A DNA stretch of 64,000 bases from JAKFWI01 sp031399165. Its GTDB lineage: Bacteria; Pseudomonadota; Alphaproteobacteria; Caulobacterales; Aquidulcibacteraceae. Position 1 is the stretch's first letter. The number at the start of each line of letters is the position of its first letter. The DNA lies in assembly GCA_031399165.1 (NCBI GenBank), contig JANNOO010000041.1, positions 1 through 64,000 of the forward strand. The letters run 5' to 3'. The notes beneath the pieces are model-generated. The model was not told the DNA's origin. It searched no databases and worked only from the letters and a program-made list of their open reading frames with translations. Below are positions 42,812-51,770 of the stretch, piece by piece. The position numbers and the translations under genes are program-made.

Positions 42812-43909
42812 ATGCGAGTTTTATGGATCAGGCGCGGCGCCTCTAGCGCGGATGCTGGCGACAGCATCTACGACGACAAGCTCCAGCGCGCGCTGGCCGA
42901 TCGCTTTGCGATCACCAATCTTACGCTGACGCGCAATAGGCGCATGCGCCAGTTGGCGCATGCCGGATTGTCGCTCAGTCTGCCAGAACAATTCGGCTCG
43001 GGAACGCCGGACGATGAAGGCCGCGTTCGCGCCCAGTTGCCGGCGCATGACGTCGCGATCTTCTCACACGAGCATCTCGACCGCTTTGCCGGCGTCATGC
43101 GACCGCACAGCACGATCCCGTTTATCACGTTGCGCCATAACGTAACGAGCGATTTGATGGCTTCCGTGCTCAGCGCGAACGCCGTGCTGGCTAGCCTGTA
43201 CCGCACGATGGCCAATATGCAGGAGCGCGCGGCGCTGCGCGGCCCGCTCTATCAGGCTGTCACCGCAATCTCGGCGCGTGATCTGAAACTGCTTACCGCG
43301 CTGTCAGGACGGAACGACGTTGCGCTTGTTATGCCCGGCGCGCCGCCTGCGCCGCCGCTGGCGCCAGATGCGGCGCTGCGCCGCGAGCTTGTTGTGTCTG
43401 GAACCTATGATTGGTTCCCCAAGGCCCGCGACATCCGCCGCTTTGTCGAAGAATACGCGGCCGCGCCGGCGCCAGACACGAATCTGTATTTAGGCGCAGG
43501 CGTTCCGGAAGAATTGCGCGCCAAACTCGGCGGCGGCGGCGAACAATCGCTGGACTACGCCGCCGCGATCCGCTTCGGCATGATAACAGATCGTTTCACC
43601 GCCGGCCACAAGTTGAAGACTGCCGCCTACCTGATGAACAATTGCGCGGTGATCTCGTTCGCCCGGGTCAGCGATGACTTCGCAGGTTTCCCGCACGCCA
43701 AGCGCTGGATATTCGAGATCCAGGACGTGGCGGAGATCGGCCCGGTCATGGATCAGATGATCAGCCGGCCGGGCGCGGAAGCGCGGGCCGAGCTTGGCGC
43801 ATTCAAGAACGAAATCGCCGCCACGCTGAACTGGAAGGTCCAGGCCCAAGCGCTGGCGAGCGCCATAGACAGGGCGCTTCTTAAGCGAGATGCAAGGCTA
43901 AGCGTGTAG
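42812..43909 (+). CDS. Glycosyltransferase-like protein, unassigned
   Basis: A 365-residue cytoplasmic protein with GT-B-like features: N-terminal MRVLWIRRGASSADAGDSIY, a central block with FSHEHLDRFAGVM and ITLRHNVTSDLMASV, and a C-terminal half with ELVVSGTYDWFPKARDIRRF, FTAGHKLKTAAYLMNNCAVI and FAGFPHAKRWIFEI, which resemble the donor-binding half of GT4-type enzymes. Its position between the epimerase and the polymerase genes supports a role in repeat-unit assembly. The family could not be fixed by eye. Confidence 0.65.
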   Translation: MRVLWIRRGASSADAGDSIYDDKLQRALADRFAITNLTLTRNRRMRQLAHAGLSLSLPEQFGSGTPDDEGRVRAQLPAHDVAIFSHEHLDRFAGVMRPHSTIPFITLRHNVTSDLMASVLSANAVLASLYRTMANMQERAALRGPLYQAVTAISARDLKLLTALSGRNDVALVMPGAPPAPPLAPDAALRRELVVSGTYDWFPKARDIRRFVEEYAAAPAPDTNLYLGAGVPEELRAKLGGGGEQSLDYAAAIRFGMITDRFTAGHKLKTAAYLMNNCAVISFARVSDDFAGFPHAKRWIFEIQDVAEIGPVMDQMISRPGAEARAELGAFKNEIAATLNWKVQAQALASAIDRALLKRDARLSV

Positions 43910-43960
43910 TCTAGACGAGGCTCTCGTAGAACCGAGCGCGCAAAAGGCAACGAACGGTTA

Positions 43961-45295
43961 ATGCAAACAGCCGCCGCCCCCCCTTACCAGGACGCGCCGC
44001 CACAAAAGTCCGTGGCGCGCGATGCGGGCGTTTTCGCGCGCTTCAAACTGCAGATCCTTGGCGCGGTGTTCCTGCAGCGCATCGGTCTGAACGCCGCAAT
44101 CGGCGGACAGAGCTTCCCGCTTCCGGTCACCATGTTCCTCACCCCGCTCGTGGTTTTTTGGAACCTGTTTACGGGCGCCGGGACGATCGCGCGCAATCGC
44201 CTTACGCTTTACCTGGGTTTTATCGTCGCGATCACGATCAGCACGATCGCCGCCGACGGCGGCTCGATATTCTCGTTGTTCCTGGTCGCTGGCATCTACG
44301 CGATGTTTGTGTTTCCGGTCGCGCTCGATGAGCCAGGCTACAAGCGCTTTTTCCGGCTGCTCGCCAACACCGCGACGATCATCTGCGTGCTGGGCTCGCT
44401 ACAATACGCCATTCAGTATGTCTGGTCGCCCAATTGGCTTTTCAGCTGGCGCCAGGTCGTGCCGCCGCAAATCCTGATCGAGTTCAATACGCTGAACATG
44501 ATCCAATGGCCAAATACGATCTACAAGGCCAACGGCTTTTTTCTCATGGAGGCGTCCTATCAGTCGCAAATGGCGGCGCGGGCGCTGCTGATTTCGATCT
44601 TCATCCTGAGGGATTTCCGCTACCTGCCGGCGCTCGGCCTCGGCCTTGTCACCGCTTATTCAGGCACCGGCATTGTGTTGTTCCTGATCTTTGGCGCCCT
44701 GCCGCTGCTGATCGTGATGATGCGCAACAGCAAGCTCAAGATGTTCGCGCCGGTCGGCCTCCTGCTTGCGCCGCTGGTTGTTCTGCTGCTGTGGGACCAG
44801 CTCAATCTAAGCCTGTTTATTGATCGCCTGGGAGAATTCACCAACCCCCGGTCGAGCGGTTACGCGCGCTTCGTCACCAGCCAGATGATGTTCAAGATGT
44901 TCAGCGAGTCGGACTTCGTTACCTTGCTGTTCGGCGCGGGACCGGGCGCAACCGATGGCTATCTTGCAGGCGTCAAAACGGCCGGCGAATCTTTCGCCTC
45001 GACGTGGATCAAGCTCATCCTTGACTATGGCCTGATTGGCTTCGCGACCTTCCTGGCGTTTTTCTATACCTGCATGAAGGAGACGCTGCGTTCGCATTGG
45101 CTGGCGGTTGCGTTCTCGTTCCACTTCTTCGTGCTGGATGGCGGGTTCGCGGTGCCGCAGCAGGCGTTTATGTCGCTGCTGCTCGGCGGCTTCGTCGTCC
45201 TTCGGGCGGCAAATTCGTCACAGCCGCAGAGCTGGGCGCCAGCGCCTGGCCCCCGGCGCGCGCCCGCCGGCCCTCAGGCCGGGATGCGGACGTAG
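43961..45295 (+). CDS. Wzy-like polysaccharide polymerase
   Basis: A 444-residue protein with about ten to twelve hydrophobic segments. Near residues 325-375 it has the loop-then-helix pattern of the Wzy/WaaL superfamily (LLFGAGPGATDGYLAG, then STWIKLILDYGLIGFATFLA). Such proteins join lipid-linked repeat units in the periplasm. Its neighbours (glycosyltransferases, epimerase, flippase) agree. The hydrophilic Pro/Ala-rich C-terminus overlaps the end of the convergent methyltransferase gene by 22 bases. The assignment rests on topology and context. Confidence 0.78.
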   Translation: MQTAAAPPYQDAPPQKSVARDAGVFARFKLQILGAVFLQRIGLNAAIGGQSFPLPVTMFLTPLVVFWNLFTGAGTIARNRLTLYLGFIVAITISTIAADGGSIFSLFLVAGIYAMFVFPVALDEPGYKRFFRLLANTATIICVLGSLQYAIQYVWSPNWLFSWRQVVPPQILIEFNTLNMIQWPNTIYKANGFFLMEASYQSQMAARALLISIFILRDFRYLPALGLGLVTAYSGTGIVLFLIFGALPLLIVMMRNSKLKMFAPVGLLLAPLVVLLLWDQLNLSLFIDRLGEFTNPRSSGYARFVTSQMMFKMFSESDFVTLLFGAGPGATDGYLAGVKTAGESFASTWIKLILDYGLIGFATFLAFFYTCMKETLRSHWLAVAFSFHFFVLDGGFAVPQQAFMSLLLGGFVVLRAANSSQPQSWAPAPGPRRAPAGPQAGMRT

Positions 45296-46059
45296 ATCAG
45301 GTTCTCGCCGGAAAGCAGGACTTCAAACGGGCGCGCCGCCATCGCGACTTGCATGGTGCGGCTTGAGCCCTGGCCCGGCAGCATCCAGTCATGCGGCTCG
45401 ATGATTACGACGTCGACCGTATCAAGCCAGTCGAGATTGGCTGAGAACAGATCCGCTTCGAACCCTTCGATATCGATCTTGACGATGAAGGCCTGCGCAT
45501 CCGGCACGCTTGCGATCAGGTCGCAGATCGTCACCAGATCAACCGTGCCCGCTTCCTGTCGCTTGGTTTGAAACGCCCACGCATCACAAGAGCCGGACAA
45601 CGCAACGCGCCCAGGCTCGCCGCCGACCGCGGCCTGAACCAGACGTGCGTTGGGACAATGACTGATGTTCTCGCGGCACAAGGCGGCGTTTGCCGGCTCG
45701 GGCTCAATCGCGATGACCTGGGCTTTCGGATACTGGCGCGCGAACCAGACGGTCGAGGCGCCGATATTCGCGCCGGCGTCGATGATCAGGGGCGTTTTGC
45801 CCGAATCGATAATCGACCGGTAAGCCTTCTGGATCGCATCGAACTGCGCGTAGCGATGCAGGTCGTAATCTTTCGCGACGAACACCTGGCGTACGACTTT
45901 AGCGTCGCTGTTGCGGGTGCGGATTTTTACGTCGATGGCGCCGCGCACCTTCGCATGGTAGTGCCGCGCGCCAAAAGCGGCAGCCAGATGCCGGGCGGGG
46001 AACAGCGAGCCCAGATGAAGGGCGTCCTGGATGTTCACCAGAATTTGTTCAAGCAACAT
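45274..46059 (-). CDS. FkbM-family methyltransferase
   Basis: A 261-residue SAM-dependent O-methyltransferase. The SAM motif I is LIIDAGANIGASTVWFARQY, with the following acidic residue in VIAIEPEPANAALC; the FkbM-specific VKIDIEGFEADLFSANLDWL is present, then VVIIEPHDW. Such enzymes methylate sugars in polysaccharides and glycolipids. The ATG at 46059 is preferred to a TTG at 46101. It stands alone on the minus strand, converging on the polymerase gene and divergent from the aminotransferase gene. Confidence 0.9.
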   Translation of the reverse strand: MLLEQILVNIQDALHLGSLFPARHLAAAFGARHYHAKVRGAIDVKIRTRNSDAKVVRQVFVAKDYDLHRYAQFDAIQKAYRSIIDSGKTPLIIDAGANIGASTVWFARQYPKAQVIAIEPEPANAALCRENISHCPNARLVQAAVGGEPGRVALSGSCDAWAFQTKRQEAGTVDLVTICDLIASVPDAQAFIVKIDIEGFEADLFSANLDWLDTVDVVIIEPHDWMLPGQGSSRTMQVAMAARPFEVLLSGENLIYVRIPA

Positions 46060-46304
46060 GGCCTTCGGGCCTCCGCCCTGACCCGCCCCAAAGCCGGACA
46101 AAGATCAGGCTCTAATATGTCCCTGTCGCTACAGTGCATAAATCGTGCGCGGCAGACGCTTGCGCCTTTGCGGCGCCGGCCTTTCGCCTAGACGCGAAAA
46201 CACTATAACGCTCGCTGCGCCGCCCCTGCTAGTCGCCGCAATTGGCGCGCGATTTGCAGGCCCTGGGCCGGACAGCAGGCCAAAACGTCAAGGAAACTAC
46301 GCTG

Positions 46305-47468
46305 ATGAAGCCGACACGCCGCATTCCTGTCGCCGGTCCGGGCATCACCGAAGCCGACATCGCCATGGTCGCCGACGCGGCGCGCACCAATTGGTATGAG
46401 AACTGGAACGAGTACATCTCCAAGTTCGAGAATTCGGTCGCGGCCTATTGCGGCGTTAAGCACGCCATTGCGGTGCCGCACGCCACCTCGGCGCTGCACT
46501 TGGCGTTCGCCGCCGCCGGCCTGAAAGCGGGCGACGAGGTGATCGTACCGGACGTGACCTGGATCGCCTCCGTGGCCCCCATTTACCAAACGGGTGCGGA
46601 AGCCGTTTTGGTCGATATCACGCGGGATACATGGTGCATTGATCCGGCGGCCGTCGAGCGCGCGATCACGCCCAAGACGAAAGCCATCCTCGGCGTCGAT
46701 CTCTACGGTTCGATGTGCGACTGGAACGCCCTGCGCGCGATCGCCGACAAGCATGGCCTGACCCTGATCGAGGACTGCGCCGAGAGCCTTGGCTCCAAAT
46801 ACGACGGCAAGCCCGCCGGTTCGCTGGGCGACATGGCGATCCTGAGCTTCCACGGCTCCAAGACCGTCACCTGCGGCGAAGGCGGCATGTTCCTCACCAA
46901 TGACACCAAACTGTTCCAGCGCGCCCTCTTTCTGCGCGACCACGGCCGCACGTCGGTCGCCGGCCGCTACCAGGTGTTCTTCAACAGCGAGATCGCGTTC
47001 AAATACAAGATGAGCTCGATTCAAGCGGCGCTGGGCTATTCGCAGATGCTGCGCATCGACGAACTGATTCAGAAGAAGCGCGACATCTTCGGGTATTATG
47101 AAAAGCGCCTTGCCGGCAAGCCGGGGATAACGATCAACATCGAGCCGGCGAACGTGTTCAACATGTTCTGGATGCCGACCGTCATCCTCGACAAATCGTT
47201 CGGCATGACCAAGACCGATCTTATGGAAGCGATGGACCAGCGCGGCGTCGATACGCGCCCGGTGTTCACACCGCTTTCGACCATGCCGGCTTTCGCCGGC
47301 CTGGAAGCAGCCCAGCGCTTCGCCGACGCCAATGTCGTGGCGGCGGACGTCTCGACTTACGGCATCAACCTGCCCTCAAGCGCACAGACCACCGACGCCG
47401 ACGCGGCGTACGTCGTCGATGCGCTGATGGATTCGATCGGCGCCGCTAAACAAGCCAAGCGCGCCTGA
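46305..47468 (+). CDS. DegT/DnrJ/EryC1-type sugar aminotransferase (perosamine-synthase-like)
   Basis: A 387-residue PLP enzyme that aminates a nucleotide-linked keto-sugar. The PLP lysine is Lys186 in LSFHGSKTVTCGEGG. Other landmarks are YCGVKHAIAVPHATSALHLA, VDLYGSMCDWNAL, LIEDCAESLGSKYDGKPAG and FKYKMSSIQAALGYSQM. Several of these recall GDP-perosamine synthase, which acts on GDP-4-keto-6-deoxymannose, but CDP- or other keto-sugars are possible. The ATG at 46305 follows AAGGA by ten bases. It has its own terminator, so it is monocistronic. Confidence 0.9.
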   Translation: MKPTRRIPVAGPGITEADIAMVADAARTNWYENWNEYISKFENSVAAYCGVKHAIAVPHATSALHLAFAAAGLKAGDEVIVPDVTWIASVAPIYQTGAEAVLVDITRDTWCIDPAAVERAITPKTKAILGVDLYGSMCDWNALRAIADKHGLTLIEDCAESLGSKYDGKPAGSLGDMAILSFHGSKTVTCGEGGMFLTNDTKLFQRALFLRDHGRTSVAGRYQVFFNSEIAFKYKMSSIQAALGYSQMLRIDELIQKKRDIFGYYEKRLAGKPGITINIEPANVFNMFWMPTVILDKSFGMTKTDLMEAMDQRGVDTRPVFTPLSTMPAFAGLEAAQRFADANVVAADVSTYGINLPSSAQTTDADAAYVVDALMDSIGAAKQAKRA

Positions 47469-47483
47469 GCGCTCCAACGCGAT

Positions 47484-47515
47484 AAAAAGGCGGCGCCATT
47501 AGGCGCTGCCTTTTT
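47484..47515 (+). terminator. Intrinsic terminator after the aminotransferase
   Basis: A long stem with one mismatch (AAAAAGGC-g-GCGCC, loop ATTA, GGCGC-t-GCCTTTTT) ends in a T5 run, 15 bases after the stop codon. Confidence 0.85.
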
Positions 47516-47556
47516 GCGCGCGCCTGCCGCGGCCAAAACCCGTCACCCGCCCCAAC

Positions 47557-47584
47557 AAAAAAGCGGCGCCCGCCGGGACGCCGC
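47557..47584 (-). terminator. Intrinsic terminator for the minus-strand glycosyltransferase genes
   Basis: On the minus strand GCGGCG, a ten-base loop and CGCCGC form a stem followed directly by TTTTTT. It lies 48 bases beyond the stop of the glycosyltransferase gene at 47632. Confidence 0.75.
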
Positions 47585-47631
47585 CTTATCCTGCACTCAA
47601 AACCTATAATGCCGCGCGGGAATCTGATTGT

Positions 47632-48792
47632 TCAGCGATCTAGCGGGCTCGTAGCGCCCTGGATCCTGCCGGCCGGCCCGCGCACGGCGGCCGAGTTACG
47701 CAAAGTACAGGGTTTCTCGCGTTGCAAGACACCCAGGCGCTGCATCATTTCCCGCAAGAGGCGTGGGCGGGTTTGGGGCGCAAAGCGCCAAAGCATGACG
47801 TGGCGGCTGATGCTTCTCGGCAGCACTGCCACGGCCGCGGTCCAGATAGCGAGTGTCAGGCGCGTGCGCCTGTGACCCTGCGGCGTGAGGCAGGCTTTGA
47901 TGGTATCGGCGAATATCCGAAGCATGCCGTCGCTGGCGACGGGATGCGCAGCCGGATCGAGCTTCCAGGACGCAACGCGGTACGGCAGCAACCACAGACT
48001 ATTGAACGGCGCGGAGGAAGACATGGCGACGCCGCGCCGCGCGGCCAGGCGCTGCGTGTAGTCGAACATCCCAAGCGCGCGCTCCAGATCGCGCCGGATG
48101 CGATCGGCGCTGATGCCGGACATGGCTCCTTCGTTGCGGCCGTGCACGCGGTAGAAGCACAGCGGCCGCGTAATCGTTATGACGTCGCCGAACAGCGGCG
48201 CGGCGGCTATGCAATAGGAATCGCTGAAAGGAGTGCCTTCTTCCTTCAGGGGAAAAATATGCTCGAGCATTTGGCGGGAATAGATGTTCCCCGATGCCGG
48301 CGGCGTCGGATAATAGCCGGTCGTGCGCTGCCATTTGCGGATATCGTCCGGACTCGGAGCGGCGCTCAGCTGAGGAAATATCGAACCGAACGGCTTACCT
48401 TCCGCATCAATCGTCTGCATCAAAACCTGCGCCTTCGTCGTCGCAGGCGTCCAATGCTCGACAACGTCGCGAAGGATGGACGGCGCCAGAATGTCGTCGG
48501 AGTCGAGAAAGATAATTACGTCTCCGGTCGACCGGGCGAAACCGGCGTTGCATCCGGTGTATTGTGCGTCATGCTCCTTGAAGTGCGCTATGATGCGGTC
48601 CCCGAAGGCTTCGATGACGCGGCGCGACTGATCCGTGGAGCCGTTGTCGACAACGACCACCTCTTTGTTTGGCCAGTCAACCGCGAGCGCGCTCTCGATC
48701 GTCGCCGAAACAAAGTCCGCATAATTGTAGTTCGAAATGACGATCGACACCTTTGCATCCGCAAATGACGATACGCCACTGGTGCTGTTCAT
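47632..48792 (-). CDS. Family 2 glycosyltransferase
   Basis: A 386-residue GT-A enzyme. The nucleotide-binding start is KVSIVISNYNYADFVSATIE, followed by VVVVDNGSTDQSRRVIEAFG and the metal-binding motif IIFLDSDDILAP. The C-terminal half has acceptor-side sequence with CFYRVHGRNEGAMSG. The ATG at 48792 overlaps the stop of the upstream gene as ATGA; the open frame extends to 48924 within that gene without support. It should add one sugar of the repeat unit. Confidence 0.9.
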   Translation of the reverse strand: MNSTSGVSSFADAKVSIVISNYNYADFVSATIESALAVDWPNKEVVVVDNGSTDQSRRVIEAFGDRIIAHFKEHDAQYTGCNAGFARSTGDVIIFLDSDDILAPSILRDVVEHWTPATTKAQVLMQTIDAEGKPFGSIFPQLSAAPSPDDIRKWQRTTGYYPTPPASGNIYSRQMLEHIFPLKEEGTPFSDSYCIAAAPLFGDVITITRPLCFYRVHGRNEGAMSGISADRIRRDLERALGMFDYTQRLAARRGVAMSSSAPFNSLWLLPYRVASWKLDPAAHPVASDGMLRIFADTIKACLTPQGHRRTRLTLAIWTAAVAVLPRSISRHVMLWRFAPQTRPRLLREMMQRLGVLQREKPCTLRNSAAVRGPAGRIQGATSPLDR

Positions 48793-49964
48793 ATCATTCC
48801 CGCTCCGTTCCGGAGGATCGGCAACGTCAGAATGCCCACCTCGGCGATTCCGGTCAGAATTCCTGCCTCGGCGAGCGACTTCCAGCCCTCGAAGCGCCGG
48901 GTGCCCTCGAACATGAACGTGCATGTCTGGCGGGCTTCGAGGCCGGTTTTGTACCTATTGTAATCGGCGGTGTGTTGCTGGCGCTGCTGCTCCTCGATAA
49001 CTTTCTCGACGAACTGGGCGACAAATTTGAAATGCAGCAGCGCGCCTGGCATGCCGCGCTGCTTGGCATATGATGGGTCGGCAAGATTAGGCGGCCAAAC
49101 CTCGCATGCCGAGCCACGCGTGAACGCGTAGTGCCGCTGCCAGTTAACGAAAACCGTCTTCTGCAGCATCATGCCCGCCTCGGAGCGGCTGAAATACATG
49201 CGTGCTCGCGGTCCGCCGCGCACGTGCTTGACGCTCAAGGGTGACTCGATAGCCTCCTGGTATCCGTAGGCGTCGAAATAGGGACATACCTCGAGCGGGT
49301 CTTGCCCGGGGCGGTAGGTGTTCTCCTCGATCGGCCGATCTGAGTACATGTCGACGGTCATCGTCGCCAACCCCCGAACGCCCTGGCTCTCGAGGCGTCG
49401 GGCGAGGCCAGGCAAGCCGGTCTCATCCTGATCGCGATACACCAGAAACTCGTCGGGGTCGGCGTTGACGATCCACTTGCCCGCGCAATGCTTGGAGAGC
49501 AAATGGTTCATCCACACGACGCCGTAGCGCGATTTTTTGTAACTGCCCCTGGCGATCCAGATCGACACGTCGTCCATCTCGCGCACCAGATCGTGCACGT
49601 CGTCGTCGGATTCATTATCGACGATGATGAAATGCTGGACACCCAGATCGCGGTAGTATTGCAGGAAGTACGGCAGCCGGAACGCCTCGTTCCGCAGCGT
49701 GGTGATCAAGACGAAACGCGCCTTGTTCAAGGCGGCCTTGCGAACTGTGACCGGCTTCAGCTCCGGGGCATGAATGATCCGCTTTATCTCGACCTTCAAG
49801 CGCTCAACCACGAGATAGTCGAGCTTCTGCCACAGCGTCAGCGGCAGCTTCCGCGGCGCTGACGCATTGTTTGCCAGTGGCGCTGGCGCCGTATCTGGCA
49901 GTGGCGCTGGCGCCGTATCTGGCAGCGGCGCTGGCGCCGTATCTGTCGAAGTTTGCGCGTGCAT
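48789..49964 (-). CDS. Glycosyltransferase (DUF23/GT92-like) with repeat-containing N-terminus
   Basis: A 391-residue protein with a GT-A-like core: FVLITTLRNEAFRLPYFLQY, HFIIVDNESDDDVHDLV, KWIVNADPDEFLVYRD (metal-binding Asp pair), and KFVAQFVEKVIEEQQRQQ. This is the pattern of the glycosyl-transferase-2-like DUF23 group. The first 35 residues contain three DTAPAPLP repeats encoded by 24-base DNA repeats. The ATG at 49964 has GGGAG eight bases upstream. It is coupled by ATGA to the next family-2 glycosyltransferase gene. Confidence 0.82.
   Translation of the reverse strand: MHAQTSTDTAPAPLPDTAPAPLPDTAPAPLANNASAPRKLPLTLWQKLDYLVVERLKVEIKRIIHAPELKPVTVRKAALNKARFVLITTLRNEAFRLPYFLQYYRDLGVQHFIIVDNESDDDVHDLVREMDDVSIWIARGSYKKSRYGVVWMNHLLSKHCAGKWIVNADPDEFLVYRDQDETGLPGLARRLESQGVRGLATMTVDMYSDRPIEENTYRPGQDPLEVCPYFDAYGYQEAIESPLSVKHVRGGPRARMYFSRSEAGMMLQKTVFVNWQRHYAFTRGSACEVWPPNLADPSYAKQRGMPGALLHFKFVAQFVEKVIEEQQRQQHTADYNRYKTGLEARQTCTFMFEGTRRFEGWKSLAEAGILTGIAEVGILTLPILRNGAGMI
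49873..49944. repeat. Three 24-base tandem repeats within a glycosyltransferase gene
   Basis: Three consecutive 24-base units differ at only two positions and encode the octapeptide DTAPAPLP/A on the minus strand. Because 24 is divisible by three, copy changes would lengthen or shorten the N-terminal linker without breaking the frame. Confidence 0.9.
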
Positions 49965-50132
49965 CGACCCTACTCCCGCGGGCGGCATGCAGGATGGCTG
50001 GCGGCTGCGATAATACACTTCGGTCGGGACATGTCGCCTCTAGCGCCAATCAATCCTGGAAAATTCTTGGTCAGCAACAATTGTTCCACTACAGCCACCC
50101 CATTCTTGGCCGCTCGTCATGACACCGAGCCG

Positions 50133-51677
50133 CTAGGGCTGCGCGCCCGCGCGCCCTTGAAGAACACGCCTCGCGCCCGCCAGGGCGCTTGGAACGAAGT
50201 TGGAGACCGAAAGTCCCACTTCCGCGCATGCCGCCGAGGGCCACTTCCAAGCATTATATGCAAGAAGTATTCCCGCCTGGATCAGCAGGAACGTCATTAG
50301 ATCGCCGCCCAGAAAACCCGCAGCCAGCACGCCCAGCGCCACAGCAACGCCGGTCGTGACCATGGCTTTCAGGTAAGGCACGCGATTGCTGGTCTGAATG
50401 AACTGGGTCGCGATCGTAATTTGCGCGTCCAGCCAATAGATCGCGCAGATCATTAACAGCAGCGGCGCGGCCGGCAGCATCGTCTTGCTGTTAATCAGCC
50501 CGAGCAGCGGATTGCCCAGCAAAAGCAGACCGATCACGCCGACGACGAAGATCAGGCTAGCCGACAGATTGATGAAGCTCAAAATCTCCCGCAGCGTCGC
50601 CTTATCACGGTTTACGTGCGCATTGGCCAGCATCGGCGTGAGCAAACTCGACCCCACAAGCGATACCGACGCCAGGGCGTTCAGCGCCTGCTGCGAAATC
50701 GCGTATTCGGCCGCCGGCTTCGCGGCCAGGAACATGGATAACGACAGAATGTTGAACCGGCTCGCGAGAAACCCGCCGAGCGTCACCCAGCCGACCTTCA
50801 TGGCGTTGTGGGCGACGACGCCCGTCATCTTCTTCGCTTCCTCCTCCTGCGGCGAAAACGTTGAGACCGACCGCGTGATGTCGCGGACGAAATACTGAGT
50901 CAGCCCCCGGAACACCACGATCGACACGGCGTAGCCCAGGGCGAGAACGACAAGGCTGCCCGTCATCACAAGGCCGGCGACCGACACGACCACCTGCGCC
51001 AGCCGGCTCGCGATGATCACGAAATAAAAAAGGCGCATGCGGTCGGCGCCGAACAGGAGCGCCGTCTGCCAGTTGAAATAAGTGCTGGCCGCGTGCGCTA
51101 CGACCAGGATCGCCCAGGACGCCCACACGTCCTGCACGTCCGGAAAGTGATTGCTCAGGTGATAAATGTAGAACGACGCCACCGTCGAAAGCAGGATGAA
51201 GGACGCTGCGCCCAGAAGCGCGTAGAACCGCCGCGACGCATGCAGCAGATTGCGCAGCACCTGCAGGTCGCAGCCTCCGCCCGGTTTTTCCGGTACGCCT
51301 TCACGGCTCAGCGTGCGCGCGCCCGAGAAAACGTAAGTGAAGTTGCGGGAAAACGCCGGCGAAAAGCCGAACTCGAGCATCGCATTCAGCGCTTGGATCG
51401 TCAGAAACACGGACCAAAAGGTCAGCTCCGAAGGCGTCAGGAGCACCGCCGTCGCCGGCAGCATGATCAGGCCGGTGCCCATTTGCATGAACATGCCGAG
51501 CATGCCCACGGCCATGTCGCCGCGCCGGCTCGGACGCACGGCTGATCCAGCGGAGTGGGCGGGCGCGGCGGCCTCTTCGGCCTTCAACTCTTGCTCCGAG
51601 CTGACGCCCATAGCGCTGACACCATTTCCCATGGAAACAAGATTGACGCCAAAATGGCGACCTCTTATCCGGACCAT
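50133..51677 (-). CDS. Wzx-like polysaccharide flippase
   Basis: A 514-residue multi-pass membrane protein with about twelve to fourteen helices after a polar N-terminus. It resembles the MATE/MOP-type polysaccharide transporters (Wzx): MFMQMGTGLIMLPATAVLLT, ALNAMLEFGFSPAFSRNFTY, FLASRFNILSLSMFLAAKPA and YAISQQALNALASVSLVGSS. It would move the lipid-linked repeat unit across the inner membrane for the Wzy-like polymerase. Several N-terminal Met codons (51677, 51632, 51611) are possible starts; none has a strong ribosome site, and the longest is used. Confidence 0.8.
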   Translation of the reverse strand: MVRIRGRHFGVNLVSMGNGVSAMGVSSEQELKAEEAAAPAHSAGSAVRPSRRGDMAVGMLGMFMQMGTGLIMLPATAVLLTPSELTFWSVFLTIQALNAMLEFGFSPAFSRNFTYVFSGARTLSREGVPEKPGGGCDLQVLRNLLHASRRFYALLGAASFILLSTVASFYIYHLSNHFPDVQDVWASWAILVVAHAASTYFNWQTALLFGADRMRLFYFVIIASRLAQVVVSVAGLVMTGSLVVLALGYAVSIVVFRGLTQYFVRDITRSVSTFSPQEEEAKKMTGVVAHNAMKVGWVTLGGFLASRFNILSLSMFLAAKPAAEYAISQQALNALASVSLVGSSLLTPMLANAHVNRDKATLREILSFINLSASLIFVVGVIGLLLLGNPLLGLINSKTMLPAAPLLLMICAIYWLDAQITIATQFIQTSNRVPYLKAMVTTGVAVALGVLAAGFLGGDLMTFLLIQAGILLAYNAWKWPSAACAEVGLSVSNFVPSALAGARRVLQGRAGAQP

Positions 51678-51770
51678 TATGGGCCGGTTGCGCCCCGCAA
51701 GCGCCGCGCCATGCTTACGTTAACGAGGTAAAGCAATGACTGCCCCGACAAGGAGAAGTCAAAAGCAAAA

